DNA from: Larus michahellis
Lineage: Eukaryota > Chordata > Aves > Charadriiformes > Laridae
DNA: 64,000 nt
Assembly (NCBI RefSeq): GCF_964199755.1
Contig: NC_133918.1
Span: 1,426,001-1,490,000 of the forward strand
Reading direction: 5' to 3'
Made by a program: the position numbers and the translations under genes. How positions within the stretch are numbered: position 1 is the first letter of the stretch; every line of letters starts with the position of its first letter. Shown here in pieces: positions 14,741 to 26,500 of this stretch. The notes below the pieces were generated by a model. It was not told the DNA's origin. It made no database searches and was given only the letters and a program-made list of their open reading frames with translations.

Positions 14741-16898
14741 AGGTTGATCAAATATGGTGAGAGTATTGGAGAGGAGGGATGCGTGTGGCTGCAGGTTTTG
14801 GGAAAACAACACTATATTGACTACGAAGTCTCACTGCAATGCTTTTTTACCAATGGGGAATGGAAGTCAGACCCTGGCAACGTGTCTGCTTGGAAAAAAA
14901 TGAGTAAATTACATTCTCTGTAAGACTGTCTCTTCCTCTGTATTTGGAAAACAAAGTCATTTGCCGTCAAACCATGGTCTGTATGATATAACCATATAGA
15001 GAGCTTCTAGAACGTGCCTAAATAGTGGCTTGATGTGGGGAAGTTGATCACTTTTGATCACTTTGATCACCCACTGGGAGCCCGGTAAGTGAAGGCTTCT
15101 GTTCCACGGCTGCTGGGTTGTGTTGGTGGGATTGCTGGGAGGCAGCTGGGCCACGTCCCTGGAAGTGGTAAATGAGGTACAAAAACGACAAAGGCAGGAC
15201 CCCCAAAAGGCTGCCTCCTAGAAGCGTCTGACCTCCTCCTGGGTGTTACATGGTTAAACTTGGAGAATCTTATGAATGTTTGAAATTCAGCCCTAGGGAA
15301 GAGGCAGGTGAGCCTCTGTGGACTGCAGTGATGCTTGAGGTACCTCAGCCCCTGTGTTTTGCTGTTAAAGGTGCAGGAGGAGGTTGTTCCTGGTGGGAAG
15401 CTTTAACAGAAGGTTCACAAGCTCCCAGAACACTGTCCCTTGATTTTTTTTTTTTTTTTTCTTGCTTTTTGGGGTTTGTTTTGTTTTGAGCCCAGGGTGA
15501 GGTCCGTCCCATGACTCTCTGATTCACAGCGTTGCTCCACGGGCACTGTCTGAAGAGCAAGTTAATGCTGAAGTTTTTACAGCACCTCCTTTAACTGCGA
15601 CTGTCAACCAAATGTTACAGGCAAGCAGGAAACTGAGAAGCTGTCTGGGGAGTGGAATGCTTTCCTGTGTGTTATCTACCAAATTTTAAAATGGTTCAAA
15701 GGCTGTCATGTGCCATCAGATCTTATTTTGGGTGTTGGGGTGTATGCCGTAGAATGCTGTGTCACTTTTCTCACTGGGCAGGGCTCATTGCAACCCCGGC
15801 TTGTGGGACCGTTGCATTCAGATGGCTTCGAGCATAGGACTCAGGACAAGGCCTGGGCGACGCGAGAGTTGCGGGGAGGTCTCAGCAGAATTCCCTCCTT
15901 GGTGCCCGAGGGAACCTCTCGTGACGCTTTAGAGCTGCCTGCAGCGGATGGATCGAGTGTGGGCAGATCTGGGGTGGCTTTTCGGGTGCTATCAGAGTGT
16001 GAGGCGGCAGACCCGCAGGGTGACTTCTGGGAGTCAGAGAGTCGACATACAAAATCGTGTACTTTTTTTTAAAGAACAAAATAATGCTGCAGTCTTCAGC
16101 CCTCAGGAGAGAGTATGTTTAAAAACTGAAAAACAAAGCCCTGCAGTAGTTTGGAACCAGTTCTTTGGGGTGGTTTTTTTTTTTTGTTGTTTTGTGTTTT
16201 TTTTTTTCCCTTTCTTTAGATTAAACCACTTATGCAACCTTTTAACAGTAGCAGGGAGCACTTCAGGCCACTCATGGCATCCTGCCTATGCATATCTTTG
16301 GCAGCAGTACCTCGGGGTGGATAATCACGGTGGGGCTGAGTGTCTGGAGGCCAGAGCTTGCCCGCTGTGCTGTGTGAGATGGGGGGACCCTGCCAGTCAC
16401 CCAGAGCGTGGGGGTACAGGTACGCTGGTCGGGGATGGCAGCCACCTGTGGCAGGCAGAGCTGGGCGCTGAAGGACGTGTTGCAGCCCTGGGACTGGATT
16501 TGGGCTGTGGAAGGAGGCGTGTTAGCTGGATGAGACAGGGGGTGTGGGAGCGGGCGCTTAAAATGCCGTGAAGGAAGCAATTCTTTGTCCTTGTCACCCT
16601 CAAGAAGTTCGTGATCTTAGAGCCCCAGGACTGGGGAAATACGGTTTTTGTGGTGAAAAGGAAAACACTGGTATTTGGAAATGCCCTCTAGCAACGGAAA
16701 ACCTTCAGTTCACTGATGCCGTTCGCAGGATCATGTGATTAGAAGATACCGTGTCTGCATACCCAAGTTGGCTAAACTGGATTGGGAAAGCAGACTGGGA
16801 AAGCAGACTGGATAGCCTTGTTCCTGGGGGTTAAACCTCAGCTTGCGTGAGCGGCAGTTGGAGCTTTGGTGATCTGCACACAGTGAGTGGGTTATTTG

Positions 16899-16906
<8 letters not shown>

Positions 16907-16934
<28 letters not shown>
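16907..16934 (+). repeat. Poly(A) tract, 28 A
   Basis: An uninterrupted run of 28 A in MARCHF2 intron 1. No retrocopy is recognisable immediately upstream, so it is listed only as a homopolymer. Confidence 0.95.
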
Positions 16935-16936
<2 letters not shown>

Positions 16937-17465
16937 TCCTCGTGTACAGATGGGTGGGTTATGTTGGCTGCACAGCTTGGTTATCTCCTGGCGGCACTGT
17001 AGTGAGGTGCCGGGTCTTGGTTATGGTGATCAGGGTTGCTCAGTGAGAGAATCAGACTCAGCTGCTGGCAGCCTTACGAGGAGGTGGTTTTTTTTTTTTC
17101 CTTGGTGGACCTGTTCCAGGGAAACTAATCTGCACAGAAGCTGGTGTGTATGAGCTGCACCCAAAGAAGGTGGAGGTGGTTCTATTTCCAGTTTGCTCTG
17201 GATCCCATCAAAGCCTCAGAATTGCTCCAAGCGTTTCCACTGGTTAAGATATTCATCATGTAGGCAGGCCATGAGCAGCCCAGAGGAGCCATGACCTGCA
17301 CCCAACAATTCCCCTTTACTGTGGTCGTTTGGCCTCAGCCTTTTCTGTTGTCTTTCTTGTCTTGACTGTGGCTTTTCTCTTTGCGGCTTTGATCCAGGTA
17401 TTCACCTGGCCTGTTACGGTTTCCCTCTCTGGCAGAAATAACTCTCTTAGCGGGCTACAAAGTCT

Positions 17466-18606
17466 AAATCATATAATCATAGAATTGTTAGGGTTGGAAG
17501 GGACCTTAAAGATCATCTAGTTCCAACCCCCCTGCCATGGGCAGGGACACCTCCCACTATACCAGGTTGCTCAGAGCCTCATCCAGCCTGGCCTTAAAAA
17601 CTTCCAGGGATGGGGCCTCCACCACCTCTCCGGGCAACCTGTGCCAGTGTCTCACCACCCTCATGGTGAAGAACTTCTCCCTAACGTCCAGGCTGAATCG
17701 ACCCATCTCTAGTTTTAATCCATCCCCTCTAGTCCTACCATTACCTGACATCCTAAAAAGTCCCTCCCCAGCTTTCTCGTAGGCCCCCTTAAGATACTGG
17801 TAGGCCACTAGAAGGTCTCCTTGGAGCCTTCTTTTCTCCAGACGGAACAACCCCAACTCTCTCACTCTGTCCCCATAGGAGAGGTGCTCCAGCCCTCGGA
17901 TGATCCTTGTGGCCCTTCTCTGGACACGTTCCAGCATGTCCGTAGCTCTCTTGTAGTAGGGGCTCCAGAATTGGACGCAGTACTCCAGGTGGGGTCTCAC
18001 GAGAGTGGAGTAGAGGGGGAGAATCACCTCCCTCGCCCTGCTGGCCACACTTCTCCTGATGCAGCCCAGGATACGATTGGCTTTCTGGGCTGCAAGTGCA
18101 CACTGACGGCTCATGTGGAGCCTCTCATCTACCAGCCCCCCCAAGTCCTTTTCTTCAGGGCTGCTCTCGAGCCAGTCACTGCCCAGCCTGTGTCGGTGCT
18201 TGGGATTGCCCCGACCCAGATGGAGGACCTTGCACTTGGTCTTGTTGAACTTCATGAGGTTGGCATGGGCCCACCTCTCCAGCCTGTCAAGGTCCCTCTG
18301 GATGGCATCCCTTCCTTCCAGCATGTCAGCCGCCCCACACAGCTTGGTGTCGTCAGCAAACTTGCTGAGGGTGCACTCTATGCCACTGTCCATGTCGCTG
18401 ACGAAGGTGTTAAACAAGACTGGTCCCAGTACTGATCCTTGAGGGACTCCATTTGTCACTGGCCTCCACTTGGACATGGACCCATTGACAGCCACTCTTT
18501 GGGTGTGGCCGTCAAGCCCGTTCTTTATCCACTGAATTGTCCATCCATCAAACCCATATTTTATCAGCTTGGAGACCAGGATGTCATGTGGGACAGTGTC
18601 CCGCAT
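17466..18606 (-). mobile_element. CR1 LINE with 349-codon reverse transcriptase frame
   Basis: This is the longest CR1 open frame in the window. On the - strand a frame from 18606 down to 17557 is open for 349 codons and encodes the C-terminal half of CR1 ORF2. It includes the reverse transcriptase motif [13 protein letters not shown], the catalytic FADDTKL motif with both aspartates, and the thumb/C-terminal segments through LDEALSNLV. The element ends at the inverted 3' terminus at 17466. It is 5'-truncated: the endonuclease domain, ORF1 and the first reverse transcriptase blocks are absent, so it cannot move by itself. The uninterrupted frame suggests a younger insertion than the degenerate copy near 26 kb. 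It is not a host gene. Confidence 0.93.
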
Positions 18607-18900
18607 AATAAACAGAAGAGAGCTGAGGGACCCTTTAGCTCCTTGTCTTCTGCTTGTTCCTGCCAGGAATGTCTTCTGGATGGAGAGTAGTGGTCCAGTC
18701 TAGAGCTGTACAGTTTTTTGGCAGAGTTTGGAAACCCCTCTTGCCCTGTGGATGATATAAACTACATCACGTATCTTGTTGCAATGCCTGAAGACTGATG
18801 GGGGGGGTGTTTTACTGGCACGTGTCACAGAAGCCGTGTAGCAGACAGGATCCTGCCCCAGCACCGAGGGCTCTGCCTTGGAGCAGTGAAGAAGAATGAG

Positions 18901-19442
18901 CTGCTCTACTCTGCCCTGGTGAGGCCGCATCTGGAGTGCTGGGTCCAGTTCTGGGCTCCCCGGTTCCAGAAGGACAGGGAACTGCTGGAGAGGGGACAGC
19001 AAAGGGCTGCCAAGATGCTGAGGGCACTGGAACACCTCTCTGATGGAGAAAGGCTGAGGGATTTGGGTCTCTTCAGTCTGGAAAAAAGGCGACTGAGGGG
19101 GGATCTTATCAACGCTTATAAATACTGAAAGGGGGGGTGTCAGGAGGATGGGGCCAGGCTCTTCTCAGTGGTGCCCGGGGACAGGACAAGGGGTAACGGG
19201 CACAAACTTGACCATGGGAAGTTCCACCCAAACATGAGGAGGAACTTCTTTCCTGTGAGGGTGGCAGAGCCCTGGCACAGGCTGCCCAGAGAGGTGGGGG
19301 AGTCTCCGTCTCTGGAGACATTCCAACCCCGCCTGGACGCGTTCCTGTGCCACCTGCTGTGGGTGACCCTGCTGTGGCCGGGGGTTGGAGGAGATGATCT
19401 CCAGAGGTCCCTTCCAACCCTGGCCAATCTGGGATTCTGTGA
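18901..19442 (+). mobile_element. CR1 LINE, 5'-truncated
   Basis: About 540 bases of CR1 3' end in sense orientation, from CTCTGCCCTGGTGAGGCCGC to the terminal GGGATTCTGTGAC. It is nearly identical over its length to the copies at 13.1 and 21.8 kb and differs mainly in where its 5' truncation falls. Confidence 0.92.
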
Positions 19443-21809
19443 CCTGGCTCATCTCGCTGCACGTGTTTGAGTTTTGGAGTCCTAGTGCATAACTCGCTCT
19501 TCTCAGCCAACTTTCCACAAACAGAGTTTGTTTTTCTTCAATTTGAGTAGTCTCTACAAATGCAGCCCTTTATGTCCTGGATCTGCTCGAAGCTGAGGAT
19601 ACAAAATGGTGCTGAGAAGAGACTTCTGATTTATTTGCTCATGTCTAACTGCAGCAGCAGAGGGGATATTGATAATAAACCCAATGTCTCTGAGACCCTT
19701 TTTTTTTTTTTAAAAAAAAAAAAAGGAAACAAGAAAGGTATCCCCAAGGAAAGGTCTCAGAAATCACAGCTGCCCAGAAAAAAGCAGCGTGTGGTTCAAA
19801 CCAGCTGTTTAGATCTTGATTCCGACTCTGAGGTTTTGGTGTTTCTGCTGTAACGTTGGGTTTGGGTTCAATGAGCTGTTGACAGTTACGAGAGAACGCT
19901 GCGCGTTGATGAGCTGAGGCTTTAGGGAGCCAGGGAAGGGCCTGGCTTGGCTGTACACCGTGGTTCACGCTCAGCTGGGTATGAAATGGGAGCTGGAGCG
20001 CACTGCAGATGTTATCGTTGGATTTCAGTTACTTCCTCACTAAGATCCATGAAAATCTTGCTGCTTTTCCTTTGTAATTGCTGAATAGCATGAGTCAGAT
20101 ATTAAAGCAGCGGCTTCAGGTTCCGCCCTGGGATGGACCCTGACAAGGAAATGCCAAATAATTTGTAACAGAAGACCCTGCGATTCCTGGTGGGCTGCAG
20201 GGTGGCGATTCCCTTCCAGCCTGGGTAGGGCTGCCAGGGCAAGGACGCGGTGCTGCCCGTCTCTGTCAGATGTGGAGCACAAAGAGCCTCAGTGTAAATA
20301 CTCCCAGGACACAGGGAGCGAGGGCAGTTTCATTCCAATACGCAAAATGGACCTTTTTCCTCTGGACTTAAAAATAAACAACATTTTGGCTGAACAAATG
20401 GAACAGACCTTTTTATTAAAAGCATATATCTTCTCATGCCTGGTTCAGTAAGAGGCTTTTAAAATTGAAAGAACTCCTTTACTTGCAGAACAGCTGACTT
20501 AAGTCATTCCAATGGCATTTAGCATCTTACTTTTTGCTCCTTAAAGTTGGAGAGCTTGTAGTTTTTTGTTTTGTTTTTTTTTAAGAAAAAGGCGAGCAAT
20601 AAGAAAAGTGGCTGTAACCCTGCGTGCTCTTTGCGTAGGTGGAGAGAGAGGCCGAGTCAAGGCAGCGCTGGGTCTGTTAAGTTCATTTTTAAGTTGATGG
20701 AAAGATTCCCGTGTGTTTCAATGGGGATTGACCTGCCCCACAGGCTCAAGCCCGTTCCTGGTCAGAGGTGGAGGAGGGATTACAGAGAGTTATCGAGAGC
20801 GGCGTTAATAAAGAGATTGGAAACTTTTCTTCTACTAGAAATTAGAAAACCTGTAACTTGAGGAGACGCTACGAAAGTTGGTGTCGGGCGGTGAGACAGC
20901 AGGGAGTGCGCTCCCCGGCTTGAACGCGATCCCCGTGAGGGGAGCCGTCCTGACAGATAAGTCCTCGGTTGTGCAAGAGTTGCTTCATTTCCAAGACACG
21001 AAAGAACACTTGTGCTTACCCAGATCAGTGTTTTCAGGGCTTTCAAAGATCATGTTCTTATTCTGGCTTTTTGTTTTCTTCCTCTATAGTCCAGCCAAGC
21101 CTCCAACCAGGAAGAAGCCCTTGTTTTCTTTGGCTATTTTAGTTTGATTTAGGCTTAGCTGAACCTGACGAAATTGCAGTTTCATGGGAATGTTTGACTC
21201 CTGTTGTGCACAGAGATCTCAAAACAAAAAAGCGTTTCCTTGGATGGGGTGGCGAAGGTTTGTTTGCCTGCTTCTACCTGCAGGAGATGGGGATTAAAGA
21301 TTGCCTCCCCCCCCCACCGAAATTAAACAAACCTCAAACCTAATTCTTTTCATATTTTTTCTTTGGTAAGTTTTGGAGTTGGTTTTTTTTTGTTTGTTTG
21401 CTTGGGATTCCCCCTCGCCCTGGGCGTTTTATCCTTTTCATTACTTCTTTTGAACTTCTTTTTGGGTTCGTTTCCCTCTTGAAATCCAGCCACCAGGATG
21501 AGACAGAATTCCGGCGCTGATCCCGGCAGTGCTGGTGCACAGGGATTACTGCGTGTGCCTTACATAAGGCACTCCTGTTTACAGACAGGAGGATTTTGGT
21601 CTTTACCAGCAGCAGCACGATGCTCTTGGCTCGCGTTCAGCTTGTGACTGATTGTAACCCCAGCTCTTTGTTTCTGCCCAGCTGCCTCTTAGGGACCAGG
21701 CTAAAGGAGACTGGAGAAAATGGGATTTTTCTGAATCTGCAAAGCATGCCTGTCCTTGGGATTGAGACTCCCCCTGCCAGGGAGGAACACGGCTGCTCTA
21801 GCATGCTTT

Positions 21810-22328
21810 AGGCCACACCTGGAGTGCTGGGTCCAGTTCTGGGCTCCCCGGTTCCAGAAGGACAGGGAACTGCTGGAGAGGGGACAGCAAAGGGCTGCCA
21901 AGATGCTGAGGGGGCTGGAACACCTCTCTGATGAGGAAAGGCTGAGGGATTTGGGTCTCTTCAGTCTGGAAAAAAGACGGCTGAGGGGGGATCTTATCAA
22001 CGCTTATAAATACTGAAAGGGGGGGTGTCAGGAGGATGGGGCCAGGCTCTTCTCAGTGGTGCCCGGGGACAGGACAAGGGGTAACGGGCACAAACTTGCC
22101 CATGGGAAGTTCCACCTCAACACGAGGAGGAACTTCTTTGCTGTGAGGGTGGCAGAGCCCTGGCACAGGCTGCCCAGAGAGGTGGGGGAGTCTCCGTCTC
22201 TGGAGACATTCCAACCCCGCCTGGACGCGTTCCTGTGCCACCTGCTGTGGGTGACCCTGCTGTGGCCGGGGGTTGGAGGAGATGATCTCCAGAGGTCCCT
22301 TCCGACCCCTGCCAGTCTGGGATTCTGT
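21810..22328 (+). mobile_element. CR1 LINE, 5'-truncated
   Basis: About 520 bases of CR1 3' end in sense orientation, starting near GGCCACACCTGGAGTGCTGG and ending GGGATTCTGTG. It is the third member of the near-identical trio in MARCHF2 intron 1. Confidence 0.92.
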
Positions 22329-23288
22329 GCTGCGGGCAGCTGGGCGAGCTGCTGCCTGCCCTGAAAGGCAGAAAGCTCTCCCGTCTGCACGGGGCTCATC
22401 CAAGCCAGCTCCTGGTTTGTCACCTTGGGCTTTTTCTCTCCATCTTCTCCCCGATTCTTGCATTTGCTGCTTGTTCCTTGTGTTCTCTTTGCTGGGGAAA
22501 TTGCAGAGGCGCCCCAAAGGTGATGGGCTGCTTTGCTGTTTGCACCTGGCTGTTCTAAAAACCCTGATTGGTCTGAACCATTGGCAGGGAAAGGAGGAAA
22601 ACTGTCCCGCTGCCCTTTCCGTGGAGCTCTGGGAGGATTTTCAATGCTTTTGGGTGGTTAATACCTGCACGTTCACTGTTGGGACATACCACATGGGATG
22701 CGGAAACAGGAGCGTGTGCGTTTCTGTGAAGAAATAAAAAAACGTAAAATCAAAGATTGGGCAGAGGAGGGAGCCTTTGGAGTTTGGTGGACAGGCTTTA
22801 ATGGGCTTAGAAAGCACCTGAACGCAACTGAGAAGGGACTACCTGAATGGAGGCACGCAAAGCGGCTTAAGTGCCGTGTTCAGGTGAAACTTTGCAAGTT
22901 TTACAGAGGGTATGAAAGTAAGATTTCAGGACGGCTCCAGCCAGAACAACACGGGCCTGCGGGGCTTCTGGTTGCCTTCCCCATCTCTGCATCGGCACGT
23001 TTGGTTTGAAAGGCTTCATCAGGTTAAAGGGTGGGTAACAGGAATTCTCTCTGGGAAAGGCAAATTTGCAATTCTGACGCTAAATTATGTAAGTAGGACA
23101 GTTGGAGCCTTAATTTTATGGCAAGGCAGCCTCACAAAGCCTATTAAAAGGGACAGAGGAAGAGCATAACCCGTGGTTGTTGGGGCCCTGGGGTGCTGCC
23201 AGCCCGAGCAGGGATGGAGAAGGGTGGCGAGGGACGCCCGTGCCCTGGCCAGGGGTGTCGGGCTCTCACCGCGGTGCCATTCCCACAG

Positions 23289-23514
23289 GTCTCCGTGCCG
23301 CCAGTGCCGGTCCCGCAGCAGAGGGGCCCAGAGCTGCCATGACGACGGGTGACTGCTGCCACCTCCCCGGCTCCCTCTGCGACTGCCCGGGCAGCGCCGC
23401 CCTCTCCAAGTCGGTGGAGGACAACGACATCGGTCGCCCGCAGTACGTCACGCAGGTCACCGCCAAGGACGGGCGGCTCCTCTCCACCGTGATCAAGGCG
23501 CTGGGCGCCCAGAG
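23289..23514 (+). CDS. MARCHF2: MARCHF2 first coding exon
   Basis: The exon follows acceptor TTCCCACAG (ends 23288); 50 bases of 5'UTR precede the ATG at 23339-23341. It encodes residues 1-58 plus two bases of codon 59 and ends at donor CAGAG|GTAAGG. The product begins [16 protein letters not shown], the conserved N-terminus of MARCHF2. The open frame continues upstream into the intron to 23177, but the ATG at 23339 is the family start. This region precedes the RING-CH domain and faces the cytosol. Confidence 0.95.
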
Positions 23515-26500
23515 GTAAGGCTGCTTCCGGGAAGGGGCTTGGGATGACTGCATCTGCGCTTTTGCCCCCCACTTTTTTTTGTGCCTCTAGGGGTAGAGGT
23601 AGACATCAAAGTCTTGTGAAGGAGTTCGCCAGGGCGCTAATATGGAGTGCAAATCCTTGTTAGCCAGATGGCTGCTGCCAGGCCTGTGCTCTTTTTGCAG
23701 GAGCTCGTGCCGGTGGTCTGTGCTGGTGGACTGGGGTTCATCAGAACCCCCCGGGCTGCGGCCGCTCCAGCATGGGCCAGCGCAGGCTGCCGCTTGCCAT
23801 GTGCCTCTGCCAAGTCCTTGCTGAGCGGCAGTGAAGGTGGGACGCCATGATAGCAAAGGCCGTGTTCATGGAGGTGATTTGAGAGCTGAAAATGGAGCAC
23901 AGCCCCTGTTCCAAGACAGCCGTGGAGTAAAGGCGTGGTGTCGATTTGCACCCCCAGGGTGTTCGTGTCGCAGGAACTGTGGTGTCCAGCTAGAGGGGAC
24001 ATGTGGCAGCTTCGTTTGCTCAGACTCTTCCTGACGTGACTTCTCATCGTGTATTTTGAGCAGCTTCCAGAGCAGAGGACACTTGGCAGCGTTGTTCAGT
24101 CCAGCTAGTGAGGCCGGCCACGTTTTGTGTTCGGATCCTGTCTGAACAGCTGTTATTTTTTTCAATGAATTTGGCCAAACGTTGATGAGGTGTGAAAGTG
24201 GTGACTGCAAACACTGGGGGAGGAAAGCAGGCGAGCCAGATGAGAGAACTAAGGCGAACGTAATTGCAGGATCTAGCAAACCTGGAGCAGGTCAATAAAA
24301 ACGCGAGGGGAGCAGAGCTTGCTCTCTGACAACAGAGAGGCTTGGCGAGAAGATGCGCACCCCCTTAAAACTTGTGGAGGTGTAAAAAAACTGTGTGGGG
24401 AAACCTGAGATTACAGGTTAAAAAAGAAAAAAAAACCTCACAGGATTCCTCATGTGACTGTCTTCACGGGACACCAGTTTGTTTGTTTTGGTGGTGGTGG
24501 TGGATTTTCGGTCTCTTTGTCGCCAGCAGAGCGAAGGCAGGAGCAGCGTGACTGTACTGGAAGGTGGAATTAGTGACATGGTCTCTACAGCCTGCTGGGA
24601 AACTCTGTTTGAGGGTGTATTGTGTGGGAGGGCGACCAGGCTGGGCGGGGGGGGGCGGGCAGAGGAAGGAAGGGAAATAAGGTCTGATAAGAACTTTTTT
24701 TTTTTTTCTCGCACTGTCAGCAAATTTTTTTCCTTCTGGCCTGTTTGTTGGTAGCCAGTGCTGTATTAATGCACTGGAAATATGAAACTTCTCAAACAGG
24801 AAGAGAATGTATGAAGTATCTTACAAATGCTTTTGTTAGGAAATAGCGGATGCGTGAGAGCGCTGGAGGCTTGGGGGTTTTTTTGGTCTGTCCCTAAGGC
24901 TCGGTGAGTGGGCTGTAATTTTGTCGTTCTGATACAGCACTGAGCTTTAGGGCAGTAAAGGTAACAGAATTGTCGAATAATTCAGATTGGGAGGGAATTC
25001 TGGAGGACGTCTGGTCCAGCCTGCTTTCAGAGGAAAGCCAGTTGCAAAGATGGATCAGATCGCTCAGAGACTCCTCCGATGCGGTGCTCGGTATCCCTGA
25101 GGATGGCGTTCCCACCACCCCTTCAGACTCCTGTTGCAGGGATTGTCCTGGATGAAGAAGTCCCGTAAATAAAAGGCGCATGAAAATGAGGGGAGAACAA
25201 GGGTCAGTGGTTCACCTGTCATATGTGGCAGAGAGGAGGGGATGGTGCAGTGGGTGTATGTTGTTTCACAGCCCTAAATATGATAAAGAAGTCCAATTGG
25301 GATGAGATGAAACCAACCATTGAGTTGACAGTGGTAGAGGTCTCCTACGGTGCACCCGGAGAGGAGTCTTGCTCTCCTTTAGTGAGCTGATGTGCGCTTT
25401 CTTGCTGGCTCTTCTCTTCCCTTCATGTCCCACCAAGGCTTTTCCCCAGCGCGCTCCTTTGCCTTGCGCTGTGTTTCCGCGTCTCGCTCTTGCTTTCTGT
25501 TTTGTCTGGTTGCGCAAACTAATGGAAGTGGCGCTACCTCTTTTGAAGGTTGCGGATTGCTTGTCCTGACCGTTGTGTTGCAGTCCCACAAACTTCTGTT
25601 GCAGGCAGGTGAGGTTTTTTTTTTTTAAAGTCAGAATAGCAGCGGAGTGTGAACTGTGAGACGGGACCAGTGTGGCTTTTGTACTGTCAGCAACCTGTGG
25701 AAGAAGGTGACAGCTGATACAGCTCACCTGCATTTCAAGAGGGCATGCAATAGGGTGTTTGAAATAAAGATGTTCCTTTCTCACCTTCCCTCCCGCCCCC
25801 AGATCGGTGCAACTAGGGATGTAAGAGAACGGTTGTTGGGTGAAAGAAGTGGCTGGTTGGAAGGTGGGAAAGACGTGAGATACTAGTGAGTGGCTGGTTT
25901 CCATAGTCCAGGGAGGGGAGCCCTGCTTCGGGCCTCTGCTGTCCAGCGTTTTATTCCTAAATGATCTTGGTGAATGGCGAACGCTGAAGAGATGTACTGA
26001 ATTGCTGAGAATAGCGACCTTTGGTGTCTGGAGCCATTTGAGGTTTCCCAGGGAGCCCAAGACATCCTCATGATGGGGCTGGTAGATGTGGCACAGGGCT
26101 TCTAGGAAACCTGTGCCTTCAGATGCCAGCTGGGATGCCCTTGGACCTAAAATACAGGCTAGAATAATGGGGGCACTCCAGTGTGCAGTGATGAAGAACA
26201 GTAGTCCAGGATTTACATACCTGTTCGTGGGTTTGGAGGAAGGAGATCTCGGGCCTGTGGTGGTTACGTGCAGCAGTAACCAAAAGGCAAATAAGATGCT
26301 AAGATTTAGGAAAGCAGCGAAGAACAGAACCCAGTCACTGCAAAACCCCCTGGTGTGCCTGCATCTTGAAAACTGTCGCTGTGGTCCCTGCAGCTCTAAA
26401 AGGGTGTTTTAGCAATGCAAGAGGTAAAGGGAAGGGTAGTGAAGGTGCTCAGAAAGGTGGACGTGTTTCTCTCTAAGGCATGACTGAATAGCCTAGGACT

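Larger units (their letters stand above)
6940..23288 (+). other. MARCHF2: MARCHF2 intron 1
   Basis: A non-coding stretch of about 16.3 kb lies between the proposed first exon and the first coding exon. It holds the downstream half of the CpG island and six CR1 copies listed separately (near 10.5, 13.1, 14.5, 17.5, 18.9 and 21.8 kb), as well as homopolymer runs. Outside these I recognise no gene. In particular 7520-10470, 11000-13080, 14740-17460 and 19440-21800 hold nothing I can name. Confidence 0.5.

Noticed and set aside
17557-18606. 349-codon - strand frame as a host gene
   Set aside because: It is the C-terminal half of CR1 ORF2 ([14 protein letters not shown]) inside a CR1 element.
25266-26060. 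264-codon - strand open frame
   Set aside because: It has no domain, and its upstream half is the antisense of the old CR1/L3-like remnant.
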